Under the pieces are notes generated by a model, which was given only the letters and a program-made list of their open reading frames with translations, did no database searches and was not told the origin of the DNA. From assembly GCA_022818135.1 (NCBI GenBank), contig JAFMSR010000027.1, positions 592,699 to 656,698 on the forward strand: DNA of 64,000 bases. Reading direction: 5' to 3'. A program made the translations under genes and the position numbers. Shown here in pieces: positions 35,119 to 46,344 of the stretch (position 1 is its first letter; every line of letters begins with the position of its first letter). Source of the DNA: Saxidomus purpurata. Its lineage: Eukaryota; Mollusca; Bivalvia; Venerida; Veneridae.

Positions 35119-36369
35119 TTTAATGCACGTAAATACCAACAGTATTTTGACACACTCCTTACGTTTTTACAAGTTAGTAAGGTTGTTCCCATTACATGAA
35201 TGAATGATCGAACTGTAAACAACACTTCTGATGCAAAGAACTCTCCATATCTTTCAATATTAAACCATTTTTTATGGCGAATGCTCTATGTTGCCACACT
35301 GTTTTGATGTCATTTTCCAAATACATATAGATATTTTGAATATTACCACGTCTCACAACACCCACATTAAATATAACTATTCTACAATTCAAAAAGTTAA
35401 ATCACACTTACTCTGCTGTCCCAATTCCTACTTAAAACTTGAAATAAAATTACACGGTAAAGTTGAAAACAATTACTGTATGCTTATTCGGTGGCGACTT
35501 CCGGTTGGATACAGTCTGAGTTCATACACTGTGACTTTTCTCAACCAGAGCCTAAACGATGCTAACCGTTTAAAAGAAAAAGTCTGCTTTTCAGGACTCC
35601 GTGTTAAAGTTAATAGTACTTGATTGTGACTATGATTGAAACATCTCTTTTGCACTTAGTGTTGGACACATCAAAAGTATGACTCAATGCATATTAGAAA
35701 ATAATAAAGTACAAGAAATATCACAGTTTCTATTGTTATATTGTTCAATATATTTCAAGAACAATAGCTCTATGTCCTTCAAAATGTTTTATTCATAATT
35801 CTTGAACAGTCATAATTTTCACTAGTGTTTTGCAAGCATCTATTGATGTATACTGAAAAGTCAGCTGAGCAAAATGGAACGTGAATAAATAGAGGATATT
35901 TGTTTGAAACAAACAAATTTTCTTTTTATTTTATGTTTTTTGGCAAAATATTCAGTAAAATTTGGAATTATAGTTTTTTCTTATTCCCCATGGAGAGCCC
36001 CAGAATGATTACTACCATCACTACTGAAAACGCAACAAAAGTAGTTCAAAATATTTGATTATTTCAGATAAAAGTATTAAAGAAGTCATTTCAATTTTTA
36101 TCATACAGCGAAAATGAAACATCAATTCATTAGATATAGGCCTTAATTGATTTTTTTTATTATTTACTGCACTTCGTCACACCATGAATCGTGGCGTAAT
36201 TTCATTCATTAAAAAATGCTCGGTCCAGGGCTGACCTAAGTGCAAAATTTGTCACAATTTAATGCATTTGTGAATAATGAGCGATTGTAGAGGTAGTTTT
36301 CCACTTTTTATAGATGACTTATAGGTTTCAGACCATGATCATACAAGTATTAAGAAATAACTGTGAAAA
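35119..36369. other. No gene seen; carries the second arm of the 31850/35464 inverted repeat
   Basis: 35464-35523 ('ggtggcgacttccggttgga') is the inverted partner of 31850-31906. Open stretches near 35288-35655 overlap this repeat and show no protein domain. Confidence 0.4.
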
Positions 36370-36580
36370 TTGAATGGTGGTGAAAAAAAATGAAAATCAT
36401 TTTTTTCTCAAATTTGTATTCAAAATTGCTATAGATGGATAGAAAATGATCTAAGAAAATGAATACCAACAACCCTATGTTTATTTCAAAAATAAAAAAT
36501 TTATAGCCATATTTCAGTTTTATTTAATGTTCTATCACCGATAAATGAGGGGAAATATGTATCTCATAGGTGACAAATTC
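36370..36580. mobile_element. Repeat family P, copy 2 (body only)
   Basis: 'ttgctatagatggatagaaa', 'ataccaacaaccctatgttt' and 'gtatctcataggtga' match 17395-17630. The inverted-repeat head present in copies 1 and 3 is absent, so this is a truncated copy. Confidence 0.6.
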
Positions 36581-37559
36581 GATAAAGCTAAGTATTTTAA
36601 CGTAATTAATCACTCACTGTCAATCATATGTATGATACTTTTGTATGGAGGACGAGCTGGAGATCCTGGGTGTGAAAATATGGGACTTTTGTTTAGAATG
36701 TGGTTAAAAAGTAGTTCGGCAAAAACAGTGAAAATAAAAATGATATTTTCACTGCTTTGAAACAGTGAAATACCAATTTTATTTCACCGATATATTTCAG
36801 TATTTCACTGAAAAGCATAAAATAAATAGCTAATATATCGTAGTGATGTACATATATTAACAAACAACAACCAGCTAGTTATAACTATATGTTATTCAAG
36901 ATTCATGTAAACAGCATTGTCTTAGAATTTGGTATTTCAAATCTTGCAAGCTTGTAAGTTTTCATGTTTTTTTATTTTTGTTTTGCAAATTATACAGTGC
37001 ATAAATCAATGCTTATATAACCAGGCAATTTATGTATAACTGCTATCGAAATATTGTGCTTCACATACGTTTAACCATTGTGTGTCCAACTCTCTGCTAT
37101 GCGCAAGTTTTTGTGAACACCACAATGTCACGGAATGCAGCTCTTGCTGTTGCCCTTTTACCTGATAAAAATAGTTATAATACTTATACTGATAATAATT
37201 ACTTTAAATTTGTTAATGTTATCTTCCCATGACTTTTCTCTCGTATTTCAATAAGCATTATTCCATGATGGTATTGTTCCTTGTGGCATATTGGTATATA
37301 ACCTCTATTTGACCAGTTCTCCCCTTTCAAAAATACAATGACAACATGTCAGTCAACAGTTTAGTTGCACTTGCAGATAAAGAAGTAAAGTAAAATCGAT
37401 AGGTTCTTTCTGTGTTATCTAATTCCATGCCCCTGTGTATAAAGCGTAAATAAATTGTTAAACATACTTGTGCTATAATCCCACTTCCGACATGAATATT
37501 ATAGTTTATACTAATTTATTTATTCTCGATTGCGAAACAAGTTCTTACAACTTATATTA
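36581..37559. other. No gene seen
   Basis: AT-rich. 'cagtgaaat' and its complement recur around 36725-36810 but without a clear element. Confidence 0.35.
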
Positions 37560-37732
37560 ATCGCTCCCAAGGCTCATTCCAGGTGGAATCAACATCGAAG
37601 AGAGAGAGGGCAATGTGAAATTGTTTGTGTCTTGCATAAGGACACTACCGACATGGCGATAGTAGGGATCGAACCCGGGATCCTTCGATCCTGAGACGAA
37701 CGCGCTACCATTGCGCCACAGCGGCTCCACAA
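37560..37732 (-). mobile_element. tRNA-headed SINE
   Basis: The minus strand begins 'ggagccgctgtggcgcaatg', with A box 'tggcgcaatggt' and a strong B box 'gggttcgatccc'. An anticodon-like arm TTCG...CGAA forms around 'tctcagg'. About 85 bp of body follows ('gtagtgtccttatgcaag', 'ccacctggaatgagcctt'). The tRNA part folds only partly; with a body attached, SINE is the best call. Confidence 0.65.
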
Positions 37733-37932
37733 ACATGACGGTTGGATATTGCCAAGGTGTGTGATAACGGAAAGAAGTATTTTAGACATAACATAGTGTT
37801 GGTTACACATTCACCAAATGCCACAAGGATGTCGATATCGTTTTATACCACACGTATATTCCTTAAATACAAAGTCGATATTCAGAATTGCATGTATATG
37901 ATAATGATTAAGCAATATTACATGTGTATTTA

Positions 37933-38103
37933 GGAAATAATCTATGGCTTGGAGTGGTTTATCGAAATTGAAGCATTCCCCGGAGGTGATGTGCCTGGCG
38001 GAATAATTCACGAGGGCGAAGCCCGAGTGAATTATTACGCAGGCACATTACCGACGGGAAATGCTTCAATTTCGATAAAGCACTCCAAGAAATAGATTAT
38101 TTC
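37933..38103. repeat. Long near-perfect hairpin, about 85-bp arms, almost no loop
   Basis: 37933-38017 pairs with 38021-38103. Outer ends 'gaaataatcta' and 'tagattatttc', middle 'ttggagtggtttatcgaaat' and 'tttcgataaagcactccaag', centre 'gagggcgaagccc'. Foldback MITE-like structure. CRE-like 'tgacgtca' lies nearby at about 38408. Confidence 0.8.
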
Positions 38104-40222
38104 GATTCTGAGAAGCCGATTTTTTGAAACTACTACGGACCTTTTTTCAGTTCGGCGGTAATGTGTAAAACAGCATAAATAGTAGCTGTTGGAATTCACT
38201 CCCCTATTCGGGCAACCATTCAAGATATCAAACATAACTATATTATACAAACTTATTTTAGTTTAATCATCTAATACATAAAATATAAAAAGAAATACCT
38301 GACTGACATTATGCAGAAGACGTCAGATTCAGAACCTAACAAAGCAGCCAATCGATTTAAATGCGTACCGTTAATTTGAACTGTACAACGTTTTAACGTG
38401 GAGTAATGACGTCAGTGTGATGACGTAAACGTTTTCATTCATAGTTTTGTCTCCCGGAATCAAAACATTGTATGACTGTTAATCCTGAATTTCTTGGCCT
38501 TTTTCAAGGAAAACAAGGTGAGGGTATTCTAAAGGCTTACTTGACGCAATCAAAAATAATATTTAGGTTCTTAAACAAAACTTTTTATGCGACTGATGTA
38601 TTTATACTGATATTATTTCCATTTTTATATTTTAATTTTGCGCGGGAGTATATTAGAAAAGTCGGAAGGAGCTACTTCCATGTCCGAAACTCCGCCTACT
38701 TTTCCGAGTGCTTTAATCATATTAATGCACTCGAATTGACTATAGAAATATACCGTAGGCATATTAGAATTATATTTGTTAGGAGAAAATGGTTATATTT
38801 CAATAATTTAGTAAGCCAAAAACGTTTGAAATAACATAAATTTAAACTTGTCTTAAGCAACTATTAATGTGCAACTATAATACTACAGTAAAAACCGCAG
38901 GATTTCAAGCATTTTATTGTTTATAATGGTTTGTTTGAAATTGCAAGGTGAGCAAGTATTTTTAAATAAGCCTCTTTTAAGCTGGAACCGGAATTAAGCA
39001 ATCACTGTCTATGTATTCACATCATTTAGTCATGTTAGATTTATCTTTTACATAAAAATTTTAATATTACGACTGTTTCAATAATCAAAAGAGACTGGTA
39101 TTGTAATGTGTCCGTTAATAGTTTGAGCTTTGTTTCTTGCTATTGCTGTGTATTCAGTACACTTGTAGTTGTATTTATACGACGATGCAGGATGCTTATA
39201 TAAGAATAAATGTGTTTGTTATTTGCAGATTGTGCTTCTTTTTCGTTTACATTTAACTTACTTAGTTCAGTTACCTTCAGTTGTTTTTTTGTTTTTTGTT
39301 TACTTTTTTGACTTTTGGTTGACAATAAGTTGTGTTTAAAGGAGTATGCAAAGTACATATATATTAAAGAAACTGTTCAACACTTCAGTTAGATTCAATG
39401 TGGTACATAGAAGATTATAATGAATAATTTTGTTTTGGATAGTTCATATATTAATCTTGTATTTACTAAGAAAATTGGTATGTCAAAACAATTGTTTGAT
39501 TGGATTATATGCTAGAAAGGTTCAATGTTTCTTTAAAACGGGACGGGAAGGTTGCTGCCTTACTCATTAATAACTCGTTTGCATAGGGGGACAACTATAG
39601 CTACATCACTATGATTAACTTAATATGATTTCTTTATTGATATGTATTTGGTTCCAAGCTTTGAAAGAAAGAAAAAAGGAATAACTTCTTTTCCTCACTT
39701 TGATGTAAAAATGAACGGCCTAAGGGTTTTTATCGGTAGCATTTCCTAGTCATCTTTAAGGTATTTTTATCGTTCATTGGTATTTCAATGTCATGAAAAT
39801 ATCCCTCATTGGGATCTTGCTGCTTAGTTTTTTACCGATGCACTGTGGTTAGGGAGATATAATATAGAAATTCAGACTGAATACAAGGGATATCCAACCT
39901 ACGCTTTACCTTAACGGCCGCATTTTTGGAAGTGGCTTCGCTCCAGTGACAACATCCAATATCTGTTATTGGGGTGACGGAACTACGATAAGGTGACGGA
40001 AAAGTCAATAACAGGTAACAATGACTACGGTCTGTTTAATCGTTCACGGCGCCAATCTTAAAATTCACGCCGTTTCATAATTGGTGACGGGTTTCTTGTC
40101 CTTCATTATCTAAATCAATGACTTCTCAAATGTCTGTCTCTGTGTTTTTTGTTTGTTACTTTTGATTTCAGTGACTTTTTGTGAAAAGTTTTTTTATCGA
40201 TACCACTTATTATTATGTTACT
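38104..40222. other. Mostly non-coding; one weak open frame
   Basis: A 120-codon plus-strand open frame (38472-38834) starts with ATG but shows no domain and spans a palindrome-rich, GC-richer patch near 38650-38720. I regard it as chance. The rest is AT-rich without recognised features. Confidence 0.35.
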
Positions 40223-40696
40223 TATTCTATCATGTTGTTCTATTTCATTTAGATATTCATCTTTTTTCATTTCGCTATTCTCAGTTTGTATTTCATTTTG
40301 TCTTTCTTATTGCCTTGTTTTTCAATAACATTAGTTAGTTCTTCTAGTCTATGTTTCAGTTTATCATTTGCTGTATCTTTTACCAATGACGACCCCTCTA
40401 AAATTCCAATCTTTTTTTCTGATTTCATTGATCTCAAATTGCTGTCATCTTTATTTCCCGTAATTGCTAATTTATAAAGTTAGATGGATAGTGTTGGTGA
40501 TAAATTTGAGCACCATTTTGTCAATTACTGAGCGATTTGTTACAGTCACCCAGGGAGTTATGTCATTTATAAAGTACTACTTATAACTAATGTTACCGAA
40601 GAGTACAGATATGGAGAATGACAAAGTATAATGCAAACTGAGAATAGCAAAATGAAAAAAGTAAATTTCTAAATGAAATAAAACAAAATGATAGAC
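40223..40696. repeat. Inverted repeat, about 78-bp arms, 320-bp spacer
   Basis: 40223-40302 ('cattttgctattctcagttt' type) pairs with 40620-40696 ('aaactgagaatagcaaaatg'). A second inverted pair, 40523-40572 and about 41150-41205 ('ctgagcga...cataactcc'), overlaps it, suggesting nested foldback elements. Confidence 0.6.
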
Positions 40697-41754
40697 TAAA
40701 TTAAATTAATACAATTCATTAAAAGTACAATACTAAAATTTAACCTTATTATGATTATTTCCGGTACATCTATTTATTCTGTTTCTTGCTATGATTTATA
40801 ATTGAGAGGAATATGTGCTTAGGTCTAACTTGCTTTGACTACTAAAATTACTACGCTTCCGTTATTGGTCTCTATAATTGTTTTGAGTACTATAGATATG
40901 AAAAACATTGTCGTCGCTGTCAGTTTTTTTTCTGTTATTCAATACTTTAGTGTATACAACTTGTATCGTTCAAACGTACTTTACAGAACGACGCCTATAA
41001 GGCGATATCCAGATTAACCACTATTTACAGGCCATTTTTACTTTTTTTAATGTCGAGAAAATTAGTGTACTATATTTCATATTGAAATTGTATAGGCTAC
41101 TACTTTCCTGCATGTTCTGTACTCAAAAGCTTTCAAAATTCGTGTTATAATTTGTAAGGGACATAACTCCTTAGGTGACCGTCACCAGTCGCTCAGTAAT
41201 GAACATAAAGGTGTTCAAGTTTATTACCTACCGTTTTTCATCTAAATTTAATATTTCAAAACAAAACAAAATAATGAAAGTACAGTTTAACATAAATAGT
41301 GTACGTTATAATGTTTTTGTTGTTGAAAGATGATATACAGAAAGTTACGCTGGCATTTCCGTCCATGTTAGAAAGTTAAAGTTACAGCAAAATAATAGGA
41401 GGTATTAGGTATTTTCATTACGATGTTCTGATGAGAATGTATACCATTATATAGATATTCAGGGGTACTTCCCTTCTTTGTCAAAGTTGTTTGCAATAAT
41501 TGAAGTAAATATTTGTAGGAGTACTCTAGCAAGAATGTTAAGCATCAATTGAATTTAATGTCCAAACTTGTCTATTGACACCAGTGTCTTTGATTTATTT
41601 TGATAATATTCAAAAGGTATGTTTGAAATTTGCAATATCTGTTATCATTTTACTGGTCAATGAGTATTGTTTAAATTAAAATTGCTGAACTTGGTATATT
41701 AATATTACCATAAAATGAAAACTAAAACATCGTGTACGTCAGAATTCACGAATC

Positions 41755-41945
41755 TTTAATCAAACTTGATGAAATGAATTTGAAATCAAGAACTGAAATT
41801 GTCAATTCATGAATTTGAATTCGTGAATTTATGAAGTTGAAATTGAGAATAATTTTTATTACAAATTAATGAAGTTTCATTCAAGAATCCAAAGCTTAAA
41901 TTTGTACAGTTTAAAGTGTATACAAATCGTGAATTTGTGAAGTTG
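41755..41945. repeat. Degenerate short-unit array, same motif as 31140-31530 inverted
   Basis: Variants of 'gaatttgaattcgtgaattt' and 'gaagttgaaatt' repeat here. They are the reverse complement of the 'ttcacgatttcaac' units at 31 kb. Confidence 0.5.
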
Positions 41946-42002
41946 AACATTCTTAGAATAATCGGTCTTGAGACGCATTCGTGTTGGGATCAACCTGTAT
42001 AT

Positions 42003-42003
<1 letters not shown>

Positions 42004-42057
<54 letters not shown>
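42004..42057. repeat. (GA)n microsatellite, about 27 units
   Basis: Uninterrupted GA repeat. Open frames across it are artefacts. Confidence 0.95.
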
Positions 42058-42059
<2 letters not shown>

Positions 42060-42176
42060 ACCATTTTGCCGATGCTTATCGATTCGCATAAGGATATGCT
42101 TTATATCCATTAAGCTTTTACTTAAATAAATTGGTTTGATTACAAAATTCTTATATGCTTATAGTGTTTTTGTCAA

Positions 42177-42653
42177 CATTTTGATTTAAACGACATCTCT
42201 GAAACCACTGAGCCAATGTAAATAGAACTATACAGGTATGGTTCTGCAGGAATAAAGCTCTACCAAACTTGTTCAAATATTTTCATTCCATGCAGAATCA
42301 CAAAGCCTAGAGCTAAGATATTTAGCATGTAGCATTGTCGTCCAGTGTCTACCAAGATTGCTCAAATTATGACCCCGGATTTAAATATTGATCCCACCAA
42401 AGTGGTGAATTAGCTTTACATAGGCTTATATAGAAACACTTTAGAAATCTTCTTCTCAGAAACCAAAATGCCTACATCTTAGATAGTTGGCATGTAGCAT
42501 TACCTAGTTGATCTCTACCAAGGTTGCTCAATTCAAGACCCCTGAGTGAAAATTAACCCTTCCCGGCAGGTAGAGCTTTATGCCAGAACCATACCTGCAT
42601 AATTGTATTTACATTGGCTCAGTGGTTTCAGAGATGTCGTTTGAATCAAAATG
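42177..42653. mobile_element. MITE-like element with about 85-bp terminal inverted repeats
   Basis: 42177-42264 ('cattttgatttaaacgacat' ... 'ctctacc') and 42569-42653 ('ggtagagcttta' ... 'gaatcaaaatg') are inverted copies, giving a 477-bp unit. The interior carries 'ctaccaaggttgctcaa' phrases related to the tandem family at 47855-48510. No coding sequence. Its right end touches the next inverted repeat at 42653. Confidence 0.8.
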
Positions 42654-44483
42654 TAAATAATGTTTTATAACCTCATGCATAGATTGATATTCAAAATATG
42701 TGTAGCATCCATTGGCAGCTTTATTTTGAAAGTGTTTTTTCCAGAAAGACCCGAATCTAAGTTGATAGAACTTTCGGTCAACTACTATGCCAAATTTCGC
42801 AATAAAATATGTTTAAGTCTCGATTGGCGTGACAAAACGAGACTTTACTCACGTTCTCTGACGTTTCCTGTTAAAATTTATTATTGGCCTTGTTGTTTAT
42901 AATGAAGAAGTAATTTAAGGTCGATTACTCAAAATGAAAGATGTAAATTCGATTTTTAATTCTAAAAGTCCCAGGATCATATAGGAAAATAACATTACTG
43001 AAGGGATAATGACAGAATCATGTTCTATTCACTCTAAAACAATGTTCACATATGCACTTCTTTCGTATACAAAGGATTACCATGAAACTTTTTTCGTTTT
43101 ACAATATCGTTGGAAAAAGTGAATATACCATGTTCATGAGTTGTGGATAAGGAAATCCCACCCGATGGTTTAGATGCGTCTCAAAAACGAGGCATTGTCG
43201 AGTTTTTTTTTACTTGTCTCAAACTGAGGGTGGGATTACCTTATCCACATATCAATGGTCATGGTACATTTATTTTCTCACCGTTTTAAGAAGAAATAAT
43301 TGTAAATACAGGATGAGGATGAAAAAAAAGAAAAACAACTTTTTCTCGAATTTTACTTCAAAACTGCAATAAATAGATAGAAAAAAAGAATACCAACAGC
43401 CAATGTTTATTTAAAAAACAGTCATTTTTCGATTTTTATGTGATGTGCTGGCTGTTTATAATTTACGTAAAAACAGTTCGGCAGCGATGAGAGATGGTGA
43501 AGGATAAGATTATATATAACCGGTTAATGCGGGATAATATGTATTTCATAGGTGAAAAAAGTTCTACACAGTACTTATAACATCTACTTATTGATTTAAA
43601 GAGCAAAGTAAGCAAAGTTTATTGTACAAAAGAATGTTGTGTTCGCCGGTAAAACAACTTTCTTGTTAAAATAAGAGCTTCTAGTTTATTGTGCTTCTGG
43701 AACTATAAAAAAAATAAATATATTCATATGGGTCCCTTTGAAGTAAAAGTTCACGATAATTTCATGTAAATTTATAAGCTCCTAGGAATTGTTTGAGTTG
43801 TCAATTTTTGTATGGAACTCTGGAATAAAACAAAAATGAGTTCTGAATTTTCTTGAATAACGTATATGTATGTGCTTAAGCTTTACTGTAACACTTTCCA
43901 TTTTATTTATCAAAAATGTGACATGTGTCTAATGTATTTTCACGGTTTAAACTTTTGTATCTGTTTTCTGCAGCGTTATAGCTAGCGCCAGTGTAAATTT
44001 GATAAGCTGGATTGAGCAACGTCCGTATCCGATACTCTCCTTATTTTCGAGTAATTCTATCATATCAAAGTTCCCAAATTAACTACAACAAGAATGTAAA
44101 TATGGCCCTATATCGCTCACCTGTATATCATTGCCAATAATACAAGGGGTCATGATTTCAACACAATTCGTAGAAGTACACTACACAATGCATAGTAACA
44201 TTCCATAATCTAAGCTCTGCAAGTGTCACGCCAATCGAAACTTAAACATATTTTATTGCGAAATTTGGCATAGTAGTTGACCGAAAGTTCTATCAACTTA
44301 GATTCGGGTCTTTCTGGAAAAAACACTTTCAAAATAAATTAATAACAAAACGAATTGAGATGTGATTTGATATGTTCAATCTAGATAACAACGGCGATTA
44401 TGTTAGAATGAACAAAGCTGCCAATGGATGCTACACAGATTTTGAATATCAATCTATGCATGAGGTTATAAAACATTATTTAC
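42653..44483. repeat. Long inverted repeat enclosing about 1.4 kb
   Basis: 42653-42833 pairs inverted with 44225-44483. Shared phrases include 'taacctcatgcatagattga', 'gttgatagaactttcggtca' and 'gcaataaaatatgtttaagt'. The right arm has about 78 bp more (about 44334-44411) than the left. The enclosed DNA holds repeat P copy 3 (43131-43565). It could be the TIRs of a large element or an inverted duplication; no transposase seen. Confidence 0.75.
43131..43565. mobile_element. Repeat family P, copy 3 with foldback head
   Basis: 'catgagttgtggataaggaa' starts the copy as in copy 1. The head 'aatcccaccc...gggtgggatt' folds back with a spacer but without the 40-bp duplication of copy 1. The body ('ataaatagatagaaa', 'cggcagcgatgagagat', 'gtatttcataggtga') matches copies 1 and 2. 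Confidence 0.7.
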
Positions 44484-44598
44484 TAAAGAAATCACAATGA
44501 GAATAAACTATATCATTCAACAATATATAATTGACAATACGCATATTGAATTACTCAGCACAGTAAATTACTCCAAAAGTATGAACAACTGACCTTAC

Positions 44599-44700
44599 GC
44601 CAGGAGAGGCATAGCCACGCCCACCGAAATCAAGGGGCACTACTCCTGCAAAGTCCGACAAACACAGCAAACGCTCATACAGATCTCTATTGAACCAAGT
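44599..44700 (-). CDS. Candidate 34-codon internal exon of unknown identity
   Basis: On the minus strand an acceptor 'atgatttcag' (44710-44701) and a donor GGC|GTAAGG (44598) bound exactly 102 nt. It is open in phase 0: 'TWFNRDLYERLLCLSDF' followed by 'AGVVPLDFGGRGYASPG'. Residue use (Trp, Gly, Pro, charged helix-like start) is protein-like and GC is higher than the flanks. The VVPLDFGGRGYASPG part recalls alpha/beta-hydrolase strand-turn segments, but I cannot name a family. No partner exon was found. It lies just outside the long inverted repeat ending at 44483. Confidence 0.4.
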
Positions 44701-44719
44701 CTGAAATCATTTGTTGTAT

Positions 44720-46060
44720 TCATATATTTGATAATATTTAACTGTCTTATCATCCTTTTGCTGATTTCAAAAATATTTTCATAAAAAAACCACAAAGTAT
44801 ACTTTGAGTGAATTTATTTTTAAAAGATTACTAGTATCCAAAACGCGTGCGGCTTTCTGTTAACAGATTAAGGCTAGTTATTTGCAGACGCGTTGCAATC
44901 ATTTGTATTGTCATGAAATTGAAATGTTATTTTAATTAGCACCATAAAATCAGTTATCATATATTTACGGTAGCATTATTATGTCCGCTGTGCATTAATT
45001 ATCAAATACTCTTCAAATAGGCGTTAATTGAACAGCTCTTAAAGATTAGATATCGATAAGCATTAATCATGTGTCAACAGTAAAAGTAGCTTTGTGACCA
45101 TGGTTTCTGATCTGTATTGCGTGGTAGACTTAATTTTTGTATGCAGTTCTGCGAACCGGATAAGGGATGTTATGTTTGAAACAATGTGACACTTTTATAA
45201 CTAAAACAAAACCGATAATATACAGTAAAGCATATAAATTTTTTTATCATTTTGATACAACTTCTGAATGATGCCTCCACATGAAAATCAATTTTTTTTA
45301 AAGTTTATGTGGTATTGTTTCTTTTTGGTGTTGTTGTTATTTCCTAAAATGATAAACAACTGTATGTCCAGTTATAGCATCATTTATTTGTCACAATTAC
45401 CTTTTAAATCAAATGTATCAGATGCATCTGACTGACTGACTAATTGGAGTTATTTACTCTCGCTACCGGTCGTAGACATATGACCGAGCATGACTTATAT
45501 TATCATTGTGCACTTAAAGTTTATGATGTGCAAGTCCCCAAACAACCAGATGCATCGGTCAAAGCCTTTCAAATATATGTACACACACATGATGAGGCGT
45601 TTTGATATCTTAAAGATGCATTTTACAGGGCATGCACTTCATTTTTAACTGCGATCCCCTCCATGGTTGATTGGTTACAGTCTTACTTATTATCATTAAA
45701 CATATCCTTAATTTAGAATCACGGGCTCGAGTTTAACTACCTTCCATGTGTCCTAAGCTTATTTGAAATTGGCAGTTCCGTAGATGTATAGTACATGTCA
45801 TTCCCTAAAACGATGGTTGCTCAAGTTGTAAATAACCGAAATACTGTTGAAACAGGGCGTTTAAACGTTATGACAAGACAACACTATTAAAGTCTGGGTT
45901 AATTTCGGCAGGACAATTCTTTGAGAACCTCTGAAGGAACGTCAGTCTTCTTGCTTTATTTCTTAAAAAAAAGTTTTATAAGATCATTTTAAAACGTATG
46001 AAGAATCATAGAACATACAAACTAACCCCGTAAACAAGATTTGCGGTGTGACCATCACGA
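44720..46060. other. No gene seen
   Basis: AT-rich DNA without recognisable elements between the candidate exon and the M repeat. Confidence 0.35.
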
Positions 46061-46217
46061 TAAAAACAAAAATAATATCAAACAGGGAAAGCCACGTACC
46101 AAAAACGCAGCCTCCCCAAAACGAGCCCCACAGCACCCAGAAGTGCACACCACCAACACACACACACACACACAACACACACATACACACAATCATGTAC
46201 ACACACACACGTACACT
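46061..46217 (-). mobile_element. Microsatellite-bearing repeat (family M), third copy
   Basis: 'caaaaataatatcaaacagg' to 'cagaagtgcacaccaccaac' followed by an interrupted (CA)n tract ending about 46217. The core is identical to the 32.7-kb copy except at the tract junction. The tract interruptions ('aatcatgtacac') match the 21-kb copy. Its orientation is opposite to the 21-kb copy. Confidence 0.85.
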
Positions 46218-46344
46218 ACTAACTTGTTTATTTCAAAGAAATAGTCTTTCTTACATAGAAAATACCTAATATTGCATGTCCGTCAACGGATGCATTTTGA
46301 ATGTTTGACGGACAAAATGGCGGCTAATAACCACGTTCGTCACA

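Noticed and set aside
38472..38834. 120-codon ATG-started frame
   Set aside because: No domain, signal or codon pattern; overlaps a palindrome-rich patch. Kept only as part of a non-coding interval.
41877..42113. Open frames with Leu-Ser or Arg-Glu runs
   Set aside because: Translation of the (GA)n microsatellite.
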